From: Nitzschia sp. DOCU1
Lineage: Eukaryota > Bacillariophyta > Bacillariophyceae > Bacillariales > Bacillariaceae
Direction: 5' to 3'
DNA: 64,000 bases
NCBI GenBank assembly: GCA_951394045.1
Contig: OX595988.1
Coordinates: 2,805,352-2,869,351 of the forward strand
This document shows positions 9,423-20,900 of the stretch, one piece after another. Below the pieces are notes generated by a model, which saw nothing but the letters and a program-made list of their open reading frames with translations, was not told where the DNA came from and made no database searches. A program made the position numbers and the translations under genes. Numbering within the stretch: the stretch's first letter is position 1; every line of letters begins with the position of its first letter.

Positions 9423-9813
9423 TGTCGACGGAAAGGGTTGACTTTTTGTGTGTGCCGATGGGATTTCGACATTCGCCAGTTTTGGGCGAGAAGGGGGGCG
9501 GGGATCCACGCGCGGGAAAGGGCGAAGCTGCGCGCGGTGGCGGTTGAAGAAGCGTTTCAGACCAAGTTGACTAAATCTGGTTTTGGTCGGGTGGGTCGAT
9601 AAATACGACACGAAAGCGAAACCCAACGCGAGAGAAGCAACACGGCGGAGTCTCATCAGCCAAGAAGAACGGAGGAGGCGACCATGGCCAAAAACCACTT
9701 CAAATCGTCGTCGCCGTGCTCCAGGTCATTGCGATTAATCGTGCGTCCTTCTGCTAGTAGCAGACGCCTTTTGCAAACTGTAAACTTCCCGCTTAGCGAA
9801 ACTCACTATCACC
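9423..9813. promoter_or_regulatory. Bidirectional upstream region of two mitochondrial genes
   Basis: About 390 bases lie between divergent starts of the subunit-k-like and PET100-like genes. A minus-strand frame runs through most of it but is Arg/Pro-rich and looks like leader sequence. GC-rich around 9480-9540. No known element was identified. Confidence 0.35.
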
Positions 9814-10182
9814 ATGGTGCACGGAAAGAAAGGACTTTATCTCGAGGCCTGGAAGTTTGGTGTCTACATTACTGTTCCAATCTTTGCCTCTGTGTACTAT
9901 TCCAACCCGGAGAATCAACGATATTGGGCTGACTACTGGCAATTCATAAAATATCCCGAAAATCCTAATACAAATGTGAAGGAAAAGATTCAAAAGCTGG
10001 CGGAAGAAAGGGGACTGCAACGCGAGCAACGACTAGCGTACAAAGAGCAACTTTTGAGATTGCAGCGAGCCGCCGAACGCTCTGCAAACATGGAAGTTGA
10101 AGAAGTCAGGGAAGAGTCACCCTCGTGGTGGAGAAGGGCAGGGCGCTGGGTGATTGGATCAAAGAAGGAAGATTCAGCTTGA
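9814..10182 (+). CDS. PET100-like cytochrome c oxidase assembly factor
   Basis: This 122-residue protein opens with YLEAWKFGVYITVPIFASVYYSNPE, closely fitting the PET100 pattern: a short N-terminus, one transmembrane helix, then an aromatic/Asn motif. It continues as a Lys/Arg/Glu-rich helix. PET100 is an inner-membrane chaperone that helps assemble complex IV intermediates. The length is typical (about 70-140). No cleavable presequence is needed in this family. The C-terminal tail (PSWWRRAGRWVIGSKK) is a lineage-specific extension. The divergent neighbour is also mitochondrial. Confidence 0.78.
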   Translation: MVHGKKGLYLEAWKFGVYITVPIFASVYYSNPENQRYWADYWQFIKYPENPNTNVKEKIQKLAEERGLQREQRLAYKEQLLRLQRAAERSANMEVEEVREESPSWWRRAGRWVIGSKKEDSA

Positions 10183-10513
10183 GAGGTGTGCCCTTTTCGA
10201 TCGGCTTCTCGCCTCCACCGGATCTACTATACCACACACGGTGGAGAGCAGAAAAGTACGCCGCAATGCCGCTAATCAAGAGTAAACTAGAGCCACCAGA
10301 ATGATGCTACGTGAAACCTTTGTCGTTCTCGGGACAAGCACATGGTTTATGCAAAGGTATGTTCTTTCACAAGCTTTCTCCGTTCATTATTACTTTTGAA
10401 ACTAAATTCTCGCCCCCACCTGCGATTCACCCGAGAATTAATACATTGCTATCACACATAATAGAGTGTGTACTGTTATCACTCTTCAACCGTCGAAACT
10501 TGGGCCGCCCTTT
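10183..10513. other. Convergent intergenic, PET100-like and metalloprotease
   Basis: About 330 bases between convergent stop codons. The sequence holds 3' ends only as far as I can see. Confidence 0.35.
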
Positions 10514-13183
10514 CTAAATGAGCACATACTCAGCTTCGGGAGGGATGCATTCGGAGCCACACCCAACCAATACCTCGTCGTCGTGGAGAGAATGAAAGGG
10601 ATCCTTGCAGGTGGTCTTCAGATTTCCTTTCTTATCGTTGTAACAGATTTCGACGCCAACGCCGCTGTTCTTCTTGCCCTTGAATGTGCAACCGCCGTAC
10701 AATTCAATAGGACAAGCCAAGGGCTCACCGCAGAAGTCCTCGTCGTCCTGGGGACAGCAGCCGCAGGATTCGAAACGCAAGTTCTGGTCAAGCCAACCCA
10801 TCGACTCAATCTCGAGCAGTTCATCTTGATCGAGGCACTTGGAACTGAGCGTTTCTTTCTTGGCATCGAAAAGACAGGCGGCAAAGCGGCTCGCAACGAC
10901 GGCCCCATCCACCAGCTCGTTTCCACAAACGAAGTTGGAACTTTCGGTGCAAGACGCAACTGTTGGGTCGGTCGGAGCCATTGAAGGCTGGCTTGAGGAG
11001 AACACAACACGATCCGATAGTTGAGGTTCGACCGACGGTGCCAACGATGGCGTTGGGGAAGGGGGAAGCGAGGGCTCTACCACCTTTTCTTGATACTCCA
11101 GCCCTGCAGCCAAGTCGAAGAAATAACACCAGGCATTGCCAGAGCGAACCATCAAGTTCATCAGTAGTCCATCTGGATTCTCCAGTTCTGGGACTTCAAT
11201 TACAGCGCTTCCAGAGTTGTAGGTTGCATGTAGGAGAATGAAGTCGAGATCGTCAACTACTTTGTTGAAGTCTGGATCGACCACTTCGACCATGGTATTG
11301 AATGCGACAAGGATCTCGATTTCATCATCAATCGATGCTCCCGTCCAGGTGACGAGATGAGAAGACCCTGCTTGCAAAATGGCAGGGAAGCTTGTAATCT
11401 TTAGAGGCTCAAGCTCGTCGTCGAAAGTCAATGTCATATCCTTGAACCCAAACGCGCCGGCGAGATCACTGCTGAAGGTCTGATTGACAGTAGCGTCAGG
11501 ATCGAATGCTGTTCTTCCAATGAAGCGAAACGTCATGTTTTGATCCCCGCCCCCATCCTGTGGCTCAATTTCCTCCATTTGATTAGGCCCGAAGGACAGG
11601 ATGTACATATTTGGAAGAAACCGTTTCATGACACCGACAGTGGGCTCTCGAGGAGCAAATCGAGCAACGTTGGGATCGGAAAAAGAAAAAAATCCAGGAT
11701 CGACTCGATCCCACGCGAAAAAGATATCGGTTGGGATTTCCCCTTCGTTGGCGACATTGCCCGAGAGCTGGACGTAGTTTCCTCTCGGCACTGTACAGTA
11801 GTCAAGAGTGGCCATCTCCGGCCTTGGGTAGGACAGCCGCTCGGTCACCTCGCACTTTTGAACTTGAGGGCTTCCAAAATACCATTCCATCAGCTCCAAA
11901 GCACGAGAATTGAACCAAGGGTCTACATGCTTCTGAACGTCGTTGAAACATTCGCCAGGATAGCTCATGATGGTAGTGCCGCTTCCAGGCTCAACCGCCC
12001 CAGAAAGGTGCAGTTGGTCGTATCCAGGCCCCCGACAGTCGCGAACTACAAGTGGAAGAAGCAATCGTTAGTTTTGGCTGGTGGATTAAATGAGACTTAA
12101 CTCGGGAAAGCAAGACGTACAAGTGTGTGGAGCTCCAAGGGAATGGGCAAACTCGTGAGCGATCACAAGGTAGAATTCATCGCCTGGGTTGAGTGCCATT
12201 CCGTATCCCGAACTGCCTTTTTGTTTCCACCCGTCCGCGCAAAGGCTTCGCATGTATGAAACACCTCCAAATCTGGTTGTGAGGCTATGGCCGATGTCAT
12301 AGTCTTTTGCATTGATGTTTCGGACTGCCATAAAGGCCTCAGCTTCTTCCAGGATGGCATGATCATTTCTCAAGTGCTCGCAGGTATCATCTCCAGGAAG
12401 ACAGATCAGCTTCTCATTCTCAGCGATCAGTTCAAACATTACCCCCATTTCCTTGAGAAAGATCCCATTGATCCGAGTCAGGGCCTTGGCGATCCAGGTC
12501 AATACTTCTTCCACGGTGTTTCCTCTGAGGGCTGAGAATTCCGCAGTACAAATGAGGGCAAGGCGGAACTTACGGGCAACCGCGTTGTCCTTTTTAAGAC
12601 GTCGCCCAACAGCCTCGTCAGCATGCTCGACGACAGCATTTGCGCGCAAAAGGGAGCGCACTTGGGGGATCTCCTTGACAGAATCAGTCCAGCCTGTGCT
12701 GTGGTCAATGCTTGGGATTCGCAGATGAAGCATCATGGGATCTGCAGAGAGGTCATCATCATGATCGGCAAACAAGAGCTTGCGGTTTTGGTAATGAATG
12801 GTAACAGCGACGCTTTTCTCGTCATTTTCATTGAAGCAAAGAGTGACGGTGGTGAGACCATCATCACAGTGGCCGGAAAGCGTGACAAGGTTCGGATACT
12901 TGGCCGCAAGGTCGGGGTGAAAGAGCCCTTGAAAGCCACTAAAGCGGCACTCCAAAATCGCGTCTTGGGCTGAATCAACGAAGATATTCACGGCTCCTTC
13001 GCTCTCGATGCCCCACTTGATTTCAGTCAAGGCGCTGGGGTTGATTCTGACAGTTGTTCCATCCTGGTCAAAAGGACGAACAACGGTCCAGAGACTTGGC
13101 TCTGTCAATGGGGCAGCACCGGCCCGAGGCAGCATCTGACACAGGGCCAAAACAGCAGGAATGATTGCAATAGAGATCTTCAT
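10514..13183 (-). CDS. Secreted metzincin-type zinc metalloprotease with Cys-rich tail (two exons)
   Basis: Exons 13183-12121 and 12045-10514, joined across a 75-base intron with a GTACGT donor, give about 864 residues. The first Met is at 13183, where a signal peptide begins (MKISIAIIPAVLALCQM); the open frame reaches a little further but has no ATG. Residues 1-180 form a prodomain-like region. The zinc site HEFAHSLGAPH (about 343-353) has the HExxHxxxxxH form of metzincins, and exon 2 supplies the Met-turn SGTTIMSYPGEC. A beta-rich domain follows, then a Pro/Ser linker typical of diatom secreted proteins, then a tail with many cysteines. The closest overall type is the reprolysin-like group. 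It likely degrades or sheds extracellular proteins. It sits beside the repeat-ectodomain pair, on the same strand as the first of them. Confidence 0.85.
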
Positions 13184-13897
13184 CAGTATAAGCAAAGAAG
13201 CAGCAATGGTAACGATAGTTCGGCTTTTTAGTTTCAAGCAATGAGCAGTAAAAGTTTGTTCAGTCTCTAAAAAATGAGCTTGGTTTTGGAAGCCACTTTT
13301 CCCACGGGTCCTCGATGCGCGCCCTCTCTATTCGCTCCGTACAGTACAAAATATACGTACGCTTCGAGTAGGGAAGACAGATTCGTTCACCAGAATCCCC
13401 GATCAAGCTTCCAACCAAGAATCAACCCGGCATGATTGACTCCCATAGATTCCACTCTACGCTATTACTGTTCTATCCGTAGCTAAAAGTACCAATTACT
13501 CTACACTATTAGAGTCGCTTGCTGTTTCCTATGAGCCATACAGCTGGGCCGAGTGGCACCCTACCAGAATCAACAACCAGTCATGCGATTGACTCCCACG
13601 GATTCCAACAACCAAGTTGCAAATGCCACTCGTTGACTAGTAGTAGTACTTACAATTCTACTACTAGAGTCGCTACTTTTTCCTAACAGCCAGACAGCAG
13701 GCCAAGTGACAGCAAATTACTAGGAGGCCCCGAGCACGAAAACTCCGAATCACACCTCGACCCTCTTCTTGCCGTGCAAGGCCTACTGTATTGCACAAAC
13801 GATTCGAAAAAAACCACTCGTACAGAGAGCCGGACCCGAGTCAATACCAAAGATGCTGCACAGAGCGACAAAACCCGGTATCTTTGATTAGTGTTCG
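13184..13897. other. Repeat-bearing intergenic between protease and ectodomain gene
   Basis: About 710 bases. The 5' end of the protease transcript lies at its left. The middle holds a degenerate tandem duplication (listed separately). Short open frames here have no support. Confidence 0.4.
13385..13735. repeat. Degenerate tandem duplication, unit about 155-165 bases
   Basis: Two diverged copies lie head to tail. Shared landmarks are GATTGACTCCCA (13434 and 13587), AGAGTCGCT (13511 and 13676) and GCCA-ACAGC followed by GGCC-AGTG-CA (13535 and 13689). The spacing between copies is 153-165 bases. The second copy contains CTAGTAGTAGTA and its near-complement TCTACTACTAG, which could pair as a short hairpin. 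Confidence 0.7.
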
Positions 13898-16800
13898 TCA
13901 TCCCTCTGATATCGTCAGCTGGAAATCGCCCACTGCATTATTAAACCCGCCTACTAGAATGTAATAGAGCGTGTCTTGAGCCGCATTCCAAGATATCACA
14001 CTTTGATTCCCGCACCCGTCTTCGTTGAAATTAACGCAAGTCAAATTCTTGCAGCTATCGCCAGCAAAGACGTAGAGTTGAGTGTCGTATTGCGTGCCGT
14101 CGCCACAAAGGGAGGCCGTGATAAATCGACCGGTTCCTGTTACTGTATACCACAATCCAGGGGCAGTGGCGACGTCCCCACACAACCTAGAATAGGCGAG
14201 GTCTTCCGTAGCACCTGCAGTCGAACTGAAAATCGTAGAGGGGACGTACATCATCTCCGCAGTCCCACAGTAGTCATTCTCCACGAAAAGTTGAGCGTCT
14301 TCAATCGTCAATGTGAAGCGCCCCGCGTCTATCTCTTCCTGCCCGTGAACATAGACTTCATACTGGATACCAGGACTTGTTTCCCAGTAGGCAATGGTCC
14401 GCTCTCCGTCGCAAGTGATCGTTTTGGCGTCGACGCATTGAAGGCCATCACACGATCCGCTTAGAATCGTGAGATCAGTGGAGTAGTTGGTTCCAGGGTT
14501 GCATGTAGAAGCCCGCAAACTGCCCCCCGTTCCGTGCACAAGGTACCAGACTCCTCGGGCCGTCGAATTAGAGCAGTCTCCCAGTTCAGCCGGGTTAGAG
14601 GCAAGAGTACTTCCCAAACTGATATCCCCCGAAGCCAAAAGGCTCGATGCATTAGCGCAAACACCGGCACCTCCAGGGAGAAACTCTTCCAAATGCACTT
14701 CAAAGTCCCTTTCATCCGAGCTCTGCACCAAAACATAGTACAATTCACCTTGATCCGAAAACCACTGGGATGCGACCTTTTCGTTGGAGGCCGTGCACTC
14801 AACTGGTGTAAAATCTATGCACTTTAGATCGGAGCATCCTTGTGCTCCACCAACAAAGACGGATACCTGAGATTGTATGTCAGACTCCGAGCGGCACTTC
14901 AGCCCGAGAATGCGTACAATCAAGAGTTCCCCCGTACCCTCAACAGTGTACCAGACCCCAGGGGCATCAAGCAAACCTGAGCATTCGGATCGTTGCACAT
15001 TGCAGGCATTGACCATGGTGCCGTTCTCCCCTATGGCGCCAACCGATAGTGCTTGTGCTTTCTCGCAAATTCCATTGGGCGGTGCACGCGTCAGATCCAA
15101 GATGAAATCTCCTTGTGATCTATCCAGGATTCCACGAACGATGGCGTAGTAGAAACTACCTTCACTTGCCACAAAGGCAATGTCGCCTGTGATCCAAGGC
15201 TCTGGATTCCCAGGCAAAGCTCCACCAATGCAGCTCAAATCATTGCAACTCGAGCCATCTAGAATGGAAAGTGTCGCACTGAATTCGGGTTTTTGGCTCT
15301 CTTCTGTAAAAACAGAAGCACACACAACGGAGCCGTCGCCGTGCATCCTGAACCAAGAAGCAGGAGCAGCGATGGCGTTGTTTTCATCACACGTTATAAT
15401 CGAGTCATCAAGGGTTTGGTTCCGAGTCGATCCAATCGTCAGGCTATCAAAAGACTTAATCTCTCGGGCATTTTGGCAATTTCCGCTTCGCGGCAACGTA
15501 TTGATAGTCAATGTAAAATTTCCTGTATTGGATGTTCGGAATCCTTTGACAACAATATAATACCGAGTCCCCTGTTCGGCTATCCATCCTACAGATCCAT
15601 GTTGTCCACAAAGTTCGTCCGACCCTCCAATACATGTCAATTTGCCACAAGGACCAGCAAACACCAGTACTTGCGTGTCGGATTCATCGTCCAAGCCTGT
15701 GCCCTCACAAGTGGAGGCAATCAGCCGTTGATCGTTCCCTTGCACATAGTACCATAGAGTATATCCTTCACCAGGTTCCACTAAACAGTCGGTATCCAAA
15801 TTACCAGCTATGTTTTGCAGAATTTCTCCTTGAACTGTACCACCCGTCAAATTGGTCAATTGCATTGCTGTAGAACATTTAATATTCATCCCCGGCTTTG
15901 GACCCCCATCTTCACTGCCTTGAATGGAAAAAAAGATGATGACTGCCGCCAAGACACACAATAATAAACACCCCACAGCTCCATAGACTTTCCAAGGCAA
16001 CCATGGATCTTCGTCGGGTGATACAATGATCTTGGCATTCGCTGCCGACAAAGCATTAGATAACAGCCTTCGTTCCGCATCGTATTCGGCTTGACGTCGG
16101 ATTTGTTCTCGTTGGGCACCTTCATCGTATACTTCGGCGTCAATCAAATCCAAAACTTGCTGGTGACTTCTCGTGACGAAACTACTATTGGCATTCATGC
16201 CATTTCGGTCTGGCAGAGTATCATCTGGCAAGGATGGTATCGATGACGAATTGCCATCATTATCATCTTGATAACTATCCTCATCGGCCAGTGCAGTCGA
16301 TCCCAAATTAGCCAAGAAGGAGGAGTCCCCCGATTCGACACCTTCTATCGATGTTGACGAATCGCCACTGCTCTGTTGTCTTCTTGTTCGAGCAGCATTT
16401 TTGGAAGGAAGATAGCTGGTCGTATACGGTTGCATTTCCTCGTCGTCGGACGCTTGTAATCGTTCAATCAAGGTCGAGGGAGTGGATGTCCCGAGACTAT
16501 CGTCGTACGACGACGACGAAGCAGCAGTAGCCGCTGCAAATTTGGTCCCTGTCCGTCCTCTAAGTTTTTGATTCGCACTACTACTAAGCGTGGAATCATC
16601 GACCGAAAAGGCTCCAGGTTCCAACGTCGACGCCGTCGAAGAGGAGGATACAGCAGGCACCATAGGTCCTTTGGCATAGGAATGATAGCGTTCTACTTTG
16701 GCTCGTTCGGCAGCTCGAAGTTTGGCCAGACGATCTGATTGCTGTTGCTGCTGTTCTTGTTGTGCAAGAGTATTACCAGTCATGGGACGCTGCGTATGAA

Positions 16801-17260
16801 TGACTTCTCCTGTTGTCGGATCCATATATGTCGTTGCAGTTGTAGTTTCCACTGGAACTTTCCGTGTCTGCTGTTGCTGATGTTCCTCGTTTCGATTGTT
16901 GTATCGTTTCTGTTTCGATAATGATAACGACGATCGAGGAGGTTCCAAGGCAAAATCACCATCGGCATCATGGTCCGGAGAATTCGGCTTGTGTTTGACC
17001 GCCAACAAAGTTAATTCTTCATTGGGTGATAACAAAGGAGGACACAAGGATGCAATGCCGCCACCACCTCTCGTTTTGTTGTTATTATTTTTTGTATCGA
17101 CCGATAACGAGGGGCAATTCGTTGGCGCATGGTTGTTATGGGACGTGGACAGGGGTCGAAAGGCACTGCCCGATTTACGCCGAATCGTAGGGGTTTGCTC
17201 CAGTTCTTGCAAGAATGAATCATCGTCACTCACGACATTTTCAGGGTTGGCATGATTCAT
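13898..17260 (-). CDS. Single-pass membrane protein with five repeated beta-rich ectodomains
   Basis: This 1,120-residue protein starts at the ATG at 17260. Residues 1 to about 430 are hydrophilic and rich in Ser, Gln and Asp, with no signal peptide. A single transmembrane helix follows (GAVGCLLLCVLAAVIIFF), so the N-terminus is probably cytoplasmic and the rest lumenal or extracellular. The outside part holds five copies of a roughly 130-residue unit. Each has a W-Y-V-GTG motif, S-C, a D-T-L-VF-G-C-L-C core, then C-G--S and Y-Y-I-V-G---G-F-LTI. Two to four conserved cysteines suggest disulphides, and N-x-S/T sites are common. The unit resembles PPC-type beta-sandwich domains, but that link is tentative. 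A paralogue with eight units lies head to head on the other strand. A receptor or adhesion role is inference. Confidence 0.85.
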   Translation of the reverse strand: MNHANPENVVSDDDSFLQELEQTPTIRRKSGSAFRPLSTSHNNHAPTNCPSLSVDTKNNNNKTRGGGGIASLCPPLLSPNEELTLLAVKHKPNSPDHDADGDFALEPPRSSLSLSKQKRYNNRNEEHQQQQTRKVPVETTTATTYMDPTTGEVIHTQRPMTGNTLAQQEQQQQQSDRLAKLRAAERAKVERYHSYAKGPMVPAVSSSSTASTLEPGAFSVDDSTLSSSANQKLRGRTGTKFAAATAASSSSYDDSLGTSTPSTLIERLQASDDEEMQPYTTSYLPSKNAARTRRQQSSGDSSTSIEGVESGDSSFLANLGSTALADEDSYQDDNDGNSSSIPSLPDDTLPDRNGMNANSSFVTRSHQQVLDLIDAEVYDEGAQREQIRRQAEYDAERRLLSNALSAANAKIIVSPDEDPWLPWKVYGAVGCLLLCVLAAVIIFFSIQGSEDGGPKPGMNIKCSTAMQLTNLTGGTVQGEILQNIAGNLDTDCLVEPGEGYTLWYYVQGNDQRLIASTCEGTGLDDESDTQVLVFAGPCGKLTCIGGSDELCGQHGSVGWIAEQGTRYYIVVKGFRTSNTGNFTLTINTLPRSGNCQNAREIKSFDSLTIGSTRNQTLDDSIITCDENNAIAAPASWFRMHGDGSVVCASVFTEESQKPEFSATLSILDGSSCNDLSCIGGALPGNPEPWITGDIAFVASEGSFYYAIVRGILDRSQGDFILDLTRAPPNGICEKAQALSVGAIGENGTMVNACNVQRSECSGLLDAPGVWYTVEGTGELLIVRILGLKCRSESDIQSQVSVFVGGAQGCSDLKCIDFTPVECTASNEKVASQWFSDQGELYYVLVQSSDERDFEVHLEEFLPGGAGVCANASSLLASGDISLGSTLASNPAELGDCSNSTARGVWYLVHGTGGSLRASTCNPGTNYSTDLTILSGSCDGLQCVDAKTITCDGERTIAYWETSPGIQYEVYVHGQEEIDAGRFTLTIEDAQLFVENDYCGTAEMMYVPSTIFSSTAGATEDLAYSRLCGDVATAPGLWYTVTGTGRFITASLCGDGTQYDTQLYVFAGDSCKNLTCVNFNEDGCGNQSVISWNAAQDTLYYILVGGFNNAVGDFQLTISEG

Positions 17261-17935
17261 TTTTTGTTTGTATAAGAAATCTGCAATAAAAAATCTTTTG
17301 TCAGACTGAAAATGATAACACTCTTTTAACAAAACGGTGGGGCAGAGATGTTACTCTGGCAGTGACGACGACGACGATGATCGACCGATGAATTGAATGG
17401 CAGTGTTGCAATGACAAGATTTCTGCTCAGGAAATGCCTATTCGCATCCAGCAATGCAGTAGTGGCACGAGAGCTACGGCAAAAGTGAATGGTGCGCTGC
17501 CCTTTTGTTCCATGTGTACTCCATGTCGAGGATTTTGTGCCGTTTGTTTTCAAATCGATAGCGCCGCCACATCTTTGGGCTTCGGCAGAGTGTCGCACAT
17601 ATGCGCAGACGCATTGGAATATATATTCCGTTCATCGCGAGCATACGCCATTCTACCCTTTTAAAAATCTCGCATTATGCATGTGTGTCGCTCCGTCGGT
17701 CACGCCCGCCATCATTTTTATGGGGTACAAGAGTCGACGATGAAGAAAGTCGTGACGAAGCTAGTTGTAAAAGTTGTGGGGTGTTTCCACTTGTGCAAAC
17801 AAGCAAAACGAAGTAGATATCTACTTCAATACTACGTCTTGCTCAATTGTTTCGTCTGCGGCCCGTGTTAAAAAAGTGGTGCCCTGACTACCTAAGCTGT
17901 TGTTGTTGTTGTGATTCCCAGAATTGTTGTTAAAA
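17261..17935. promoter_or_regulatory. Shared upstream region of the head-to-head ectodomain pair
   Basis: About 675 bases separate the two start codons, so both promoters lie here. Several small frames on the plus strand (17434-17871) are not supported by motifs. Just before the right-hand start there is a TTG-rich stretch (17899-17911) and AT-rich sequence around 17800-17880. No defined element could be assigned. Confidence 0.4.
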
Positions 17936-20900
17936 ATGGGCCGCGATCCTCAAGGACGCATCTCATCCTCCAAAAGTCGAATACTCGTCCCCACAAATGA
18001 TGAAAGTGTCATACTTCCTGACAAAGTACCAGAAACCTTGCTGTTAGTCAATACTACTAGCACTGCCAAGAGTCATGAGGATTCAACAACCACGTCCAAT
18101 AATAATCTTTCACCTTCCAATCTGACCATTTTGGAAGATTTACAACGCGACGAAGAAGAATTGTCACCTCGGATGCGAAATAGTAGTACTCACCCAAAGA
18201 GTAATATGCTCCGATCGCCATCAACAGAAGAGGCTGTGAATACAGAAGCTTTGATTTTAGATGTGATTGTTGATACAGTGACCAAACAGCAGGTAAAAGA
18301 TGTGATAGTCGATACAGTGACCAGGCAGCAGCAACAACAACAACAGGAGGGTGCTGCTAAAATGCGTAATGCAGGCAACAAGAACAACAATGGTCATCGA
18401 CGTCGTCAAGTCGAACACAATGCCCAAGATCAAATATTAAAGGACTTGGAAGAAGCTGCAGAATTTGTACCCGCAAAGAAAGACTCTGGTGGGAACCAGA
18501 AGAAACGGCGGATAGTGTACGCAGTACTGGTATTGCTTGTCTTGATTATTGGCGGTGTCGTGGGTGGCATTTTGGCAGCCGGCAAGGACTCAAACGAAAA
18601 AGATGCTAGTGAGAGTGAGAAAGCTCCTACGGCTGCCCCAGGATCCATCGACGACTTGTTGCAAGTATCTCGAGACGTTTGCACGGAAGCTGTCGAAATT
18701 AACGCACCTCAGACGATAGTGGGAACCACCGAGGAGGCCATGCCCGACGACGACGCCCCCGTGTGTGGGGACCTGCAGAACAATGGACGAGGTGTTTGGT
18801 ACTTTTTACAAGGAACGGGAGTTCTTTTGAGCGTCAGTACCTGTGACGATACCTCCACTACCACGACTAACTTTGATACACAACTATCCGTCTATCAAGC
18901 GACATCGAGCGGTTGTAACACGCTTCAGTGCATAGCAGCCAATGATCAGAGCAGTTTTTGTGGTCAAAATGGCAGCCACCTAACCTTCTTGGCCCAAGAA
19001 GGTGAACGATATTATATTTTGGTGCATGGCAATCGCAACTCCGATGGTATCTTTGCCTTGACGGTTCAAGACCAAAAGCTCAACGATAAATGCTCCAAAT
19101 CCATTGAACTTCCAGATGTCTCTTCAGCAGATACTGCTGTATATCAGTTCGGAACCACCAAATTCGCTCCAAAAGATGCTGAGATTCCTCCAGAGTGCAA
19201 CAATGTTCCATATACTTCTACTGGCGCTTGGTTTGTCTTTCGAGCACTCGAATCGAAATTTGTACAAGCGACTCTACACGACTTGGATGGACGTATCTCG
19301 ATATTTACCGGCTCTTGCTTAAAACTTCAGTGTGTCACGGCTAGCAATTCCGCGTCTGTCCTGTGGACCACTCAGACAGGGGCCGCCTACTTTATCTATG
19401 TCCACGGCGTTGGCAATACGGTGGGTGATTTTACACTATCCCTTTTGCCGGGGAGCGCGTTGGAACGAGATCCCAATGCTGCTACCAACATTCAATGCGA
19501 CATGGCTGCCTCGTTGGGCAACAATTCTTCTTGGTTCGGTCCAATTGACGCCCAAGCCGTGGGAAATACAGATCAAGGTCTTGTGGCCAACGTGCCACCA
19601 TGTGGAAATCAGGTTTGGAGTACGGCCAAAGGTCTTTGGTACTGGGTCCTTGGAACTGGCAAACCCCTGATTGCCTCCACTTGTGATCCACCAGAATCAC
19701 AAGAAGAAGATGAATTCGACACTCAAATTTCAGTTTTTACGGGGGATTGTGTCAATTTACAATGCGTCGACGGCGGGGACCAAAATTGTGGAATGCAATC
19801 CAGTGTCGTGTGGCGGACCGAGGACAAGACGGGATATTACATTTTCGTCCATGGCTATGAGGGTAGAGTAGGATCCTTTCAACTCAGAGTCCAAGAACTC
19901 GATCCAACTTCGTCGTCATCGTCTACTAATATGGACTGTGCAAATGCCATTGAGGTAGACCTAGACGGCGTCACAATTCTGGGATCCACTTCAGGGTCGC
20001 TGTTCCAACCAGTCGGAGAATGCTCCGGGACCGATGTAACCGCACCGTCGGCATGGTACAAGGTTGTGGGAACTGGGACAGCGATAATGGCATCGACCAA
20101 ACTGTCGAATCAAATTGCTCGAATGCAAGTGTACAGTGGAGGTTGTGAGTCGCTCAACTGTCTCAGCGCCTCTCGTGTCGTTGGAGAGGCCGAGCAAGAA
20201 TCCATCACATGGCAGAGCGAAGTTGGGGTTGTTTACTACCTTCAAATATTTGGACCGGGAGATTTCAGTCTCAAGATAGAGCAATCCCTCGACAATTATG
20301 TATGTGGGGGTGTCAGCGAAACCTTGCAAATTGGGCAAACTGTGCTTGGACACACCATATTCAGCCAGGACGGTGAGGGGGGCATTGGCGGCTTGCGTCA
20401 GACTTGTGTTGCCAATGAACCTGGTGCTTGGTACCGAGTAGAGGTGGATAAAACGATGACTCTTGCTGCATCAGTTTGTGCTCCGATGTCAACGACGTTT
20501 GATGCCGTAGTTCAAGTGCTTGAAACAGCGGGAGGGAACGATTGCGACTTTGTTCGATGTTTCACCAATAACGGCCAGAGTTGCGGTCCCGGTAGCGCGT
20601 CAACATGGAATGCCACTGCTGGATCGACTTACTACATTCTCGTTCATGGATCCGAATCTGATCAATATGGAAACTTTGCCTTGCAAGTTGGTCTTGCAAC
20701 CAGTTTTTGCGATAATGCGTTACCCCTCACGATTAGTCAAGCAGTCAGCGGATCTACCGGCGGTGCTGTCAAACCGACGGAGGCCTTGTTATGCCAAGCA
20801 TCACAACTCCTCGTCGACGGACCAACGATCTGGTATTCATTCAATGGAACAGGGTCCGTGGTCGAGGCAACCACTTGCGGAATGTCAACACAGGTTGACA

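Noticed and set aside
9423..9698. Longer N-terminus of the subunit-k-like protein
   Set aside because: Arg/Pro-rich with no family match; the Met at 9422 gives a normal mitochondrial presequence.
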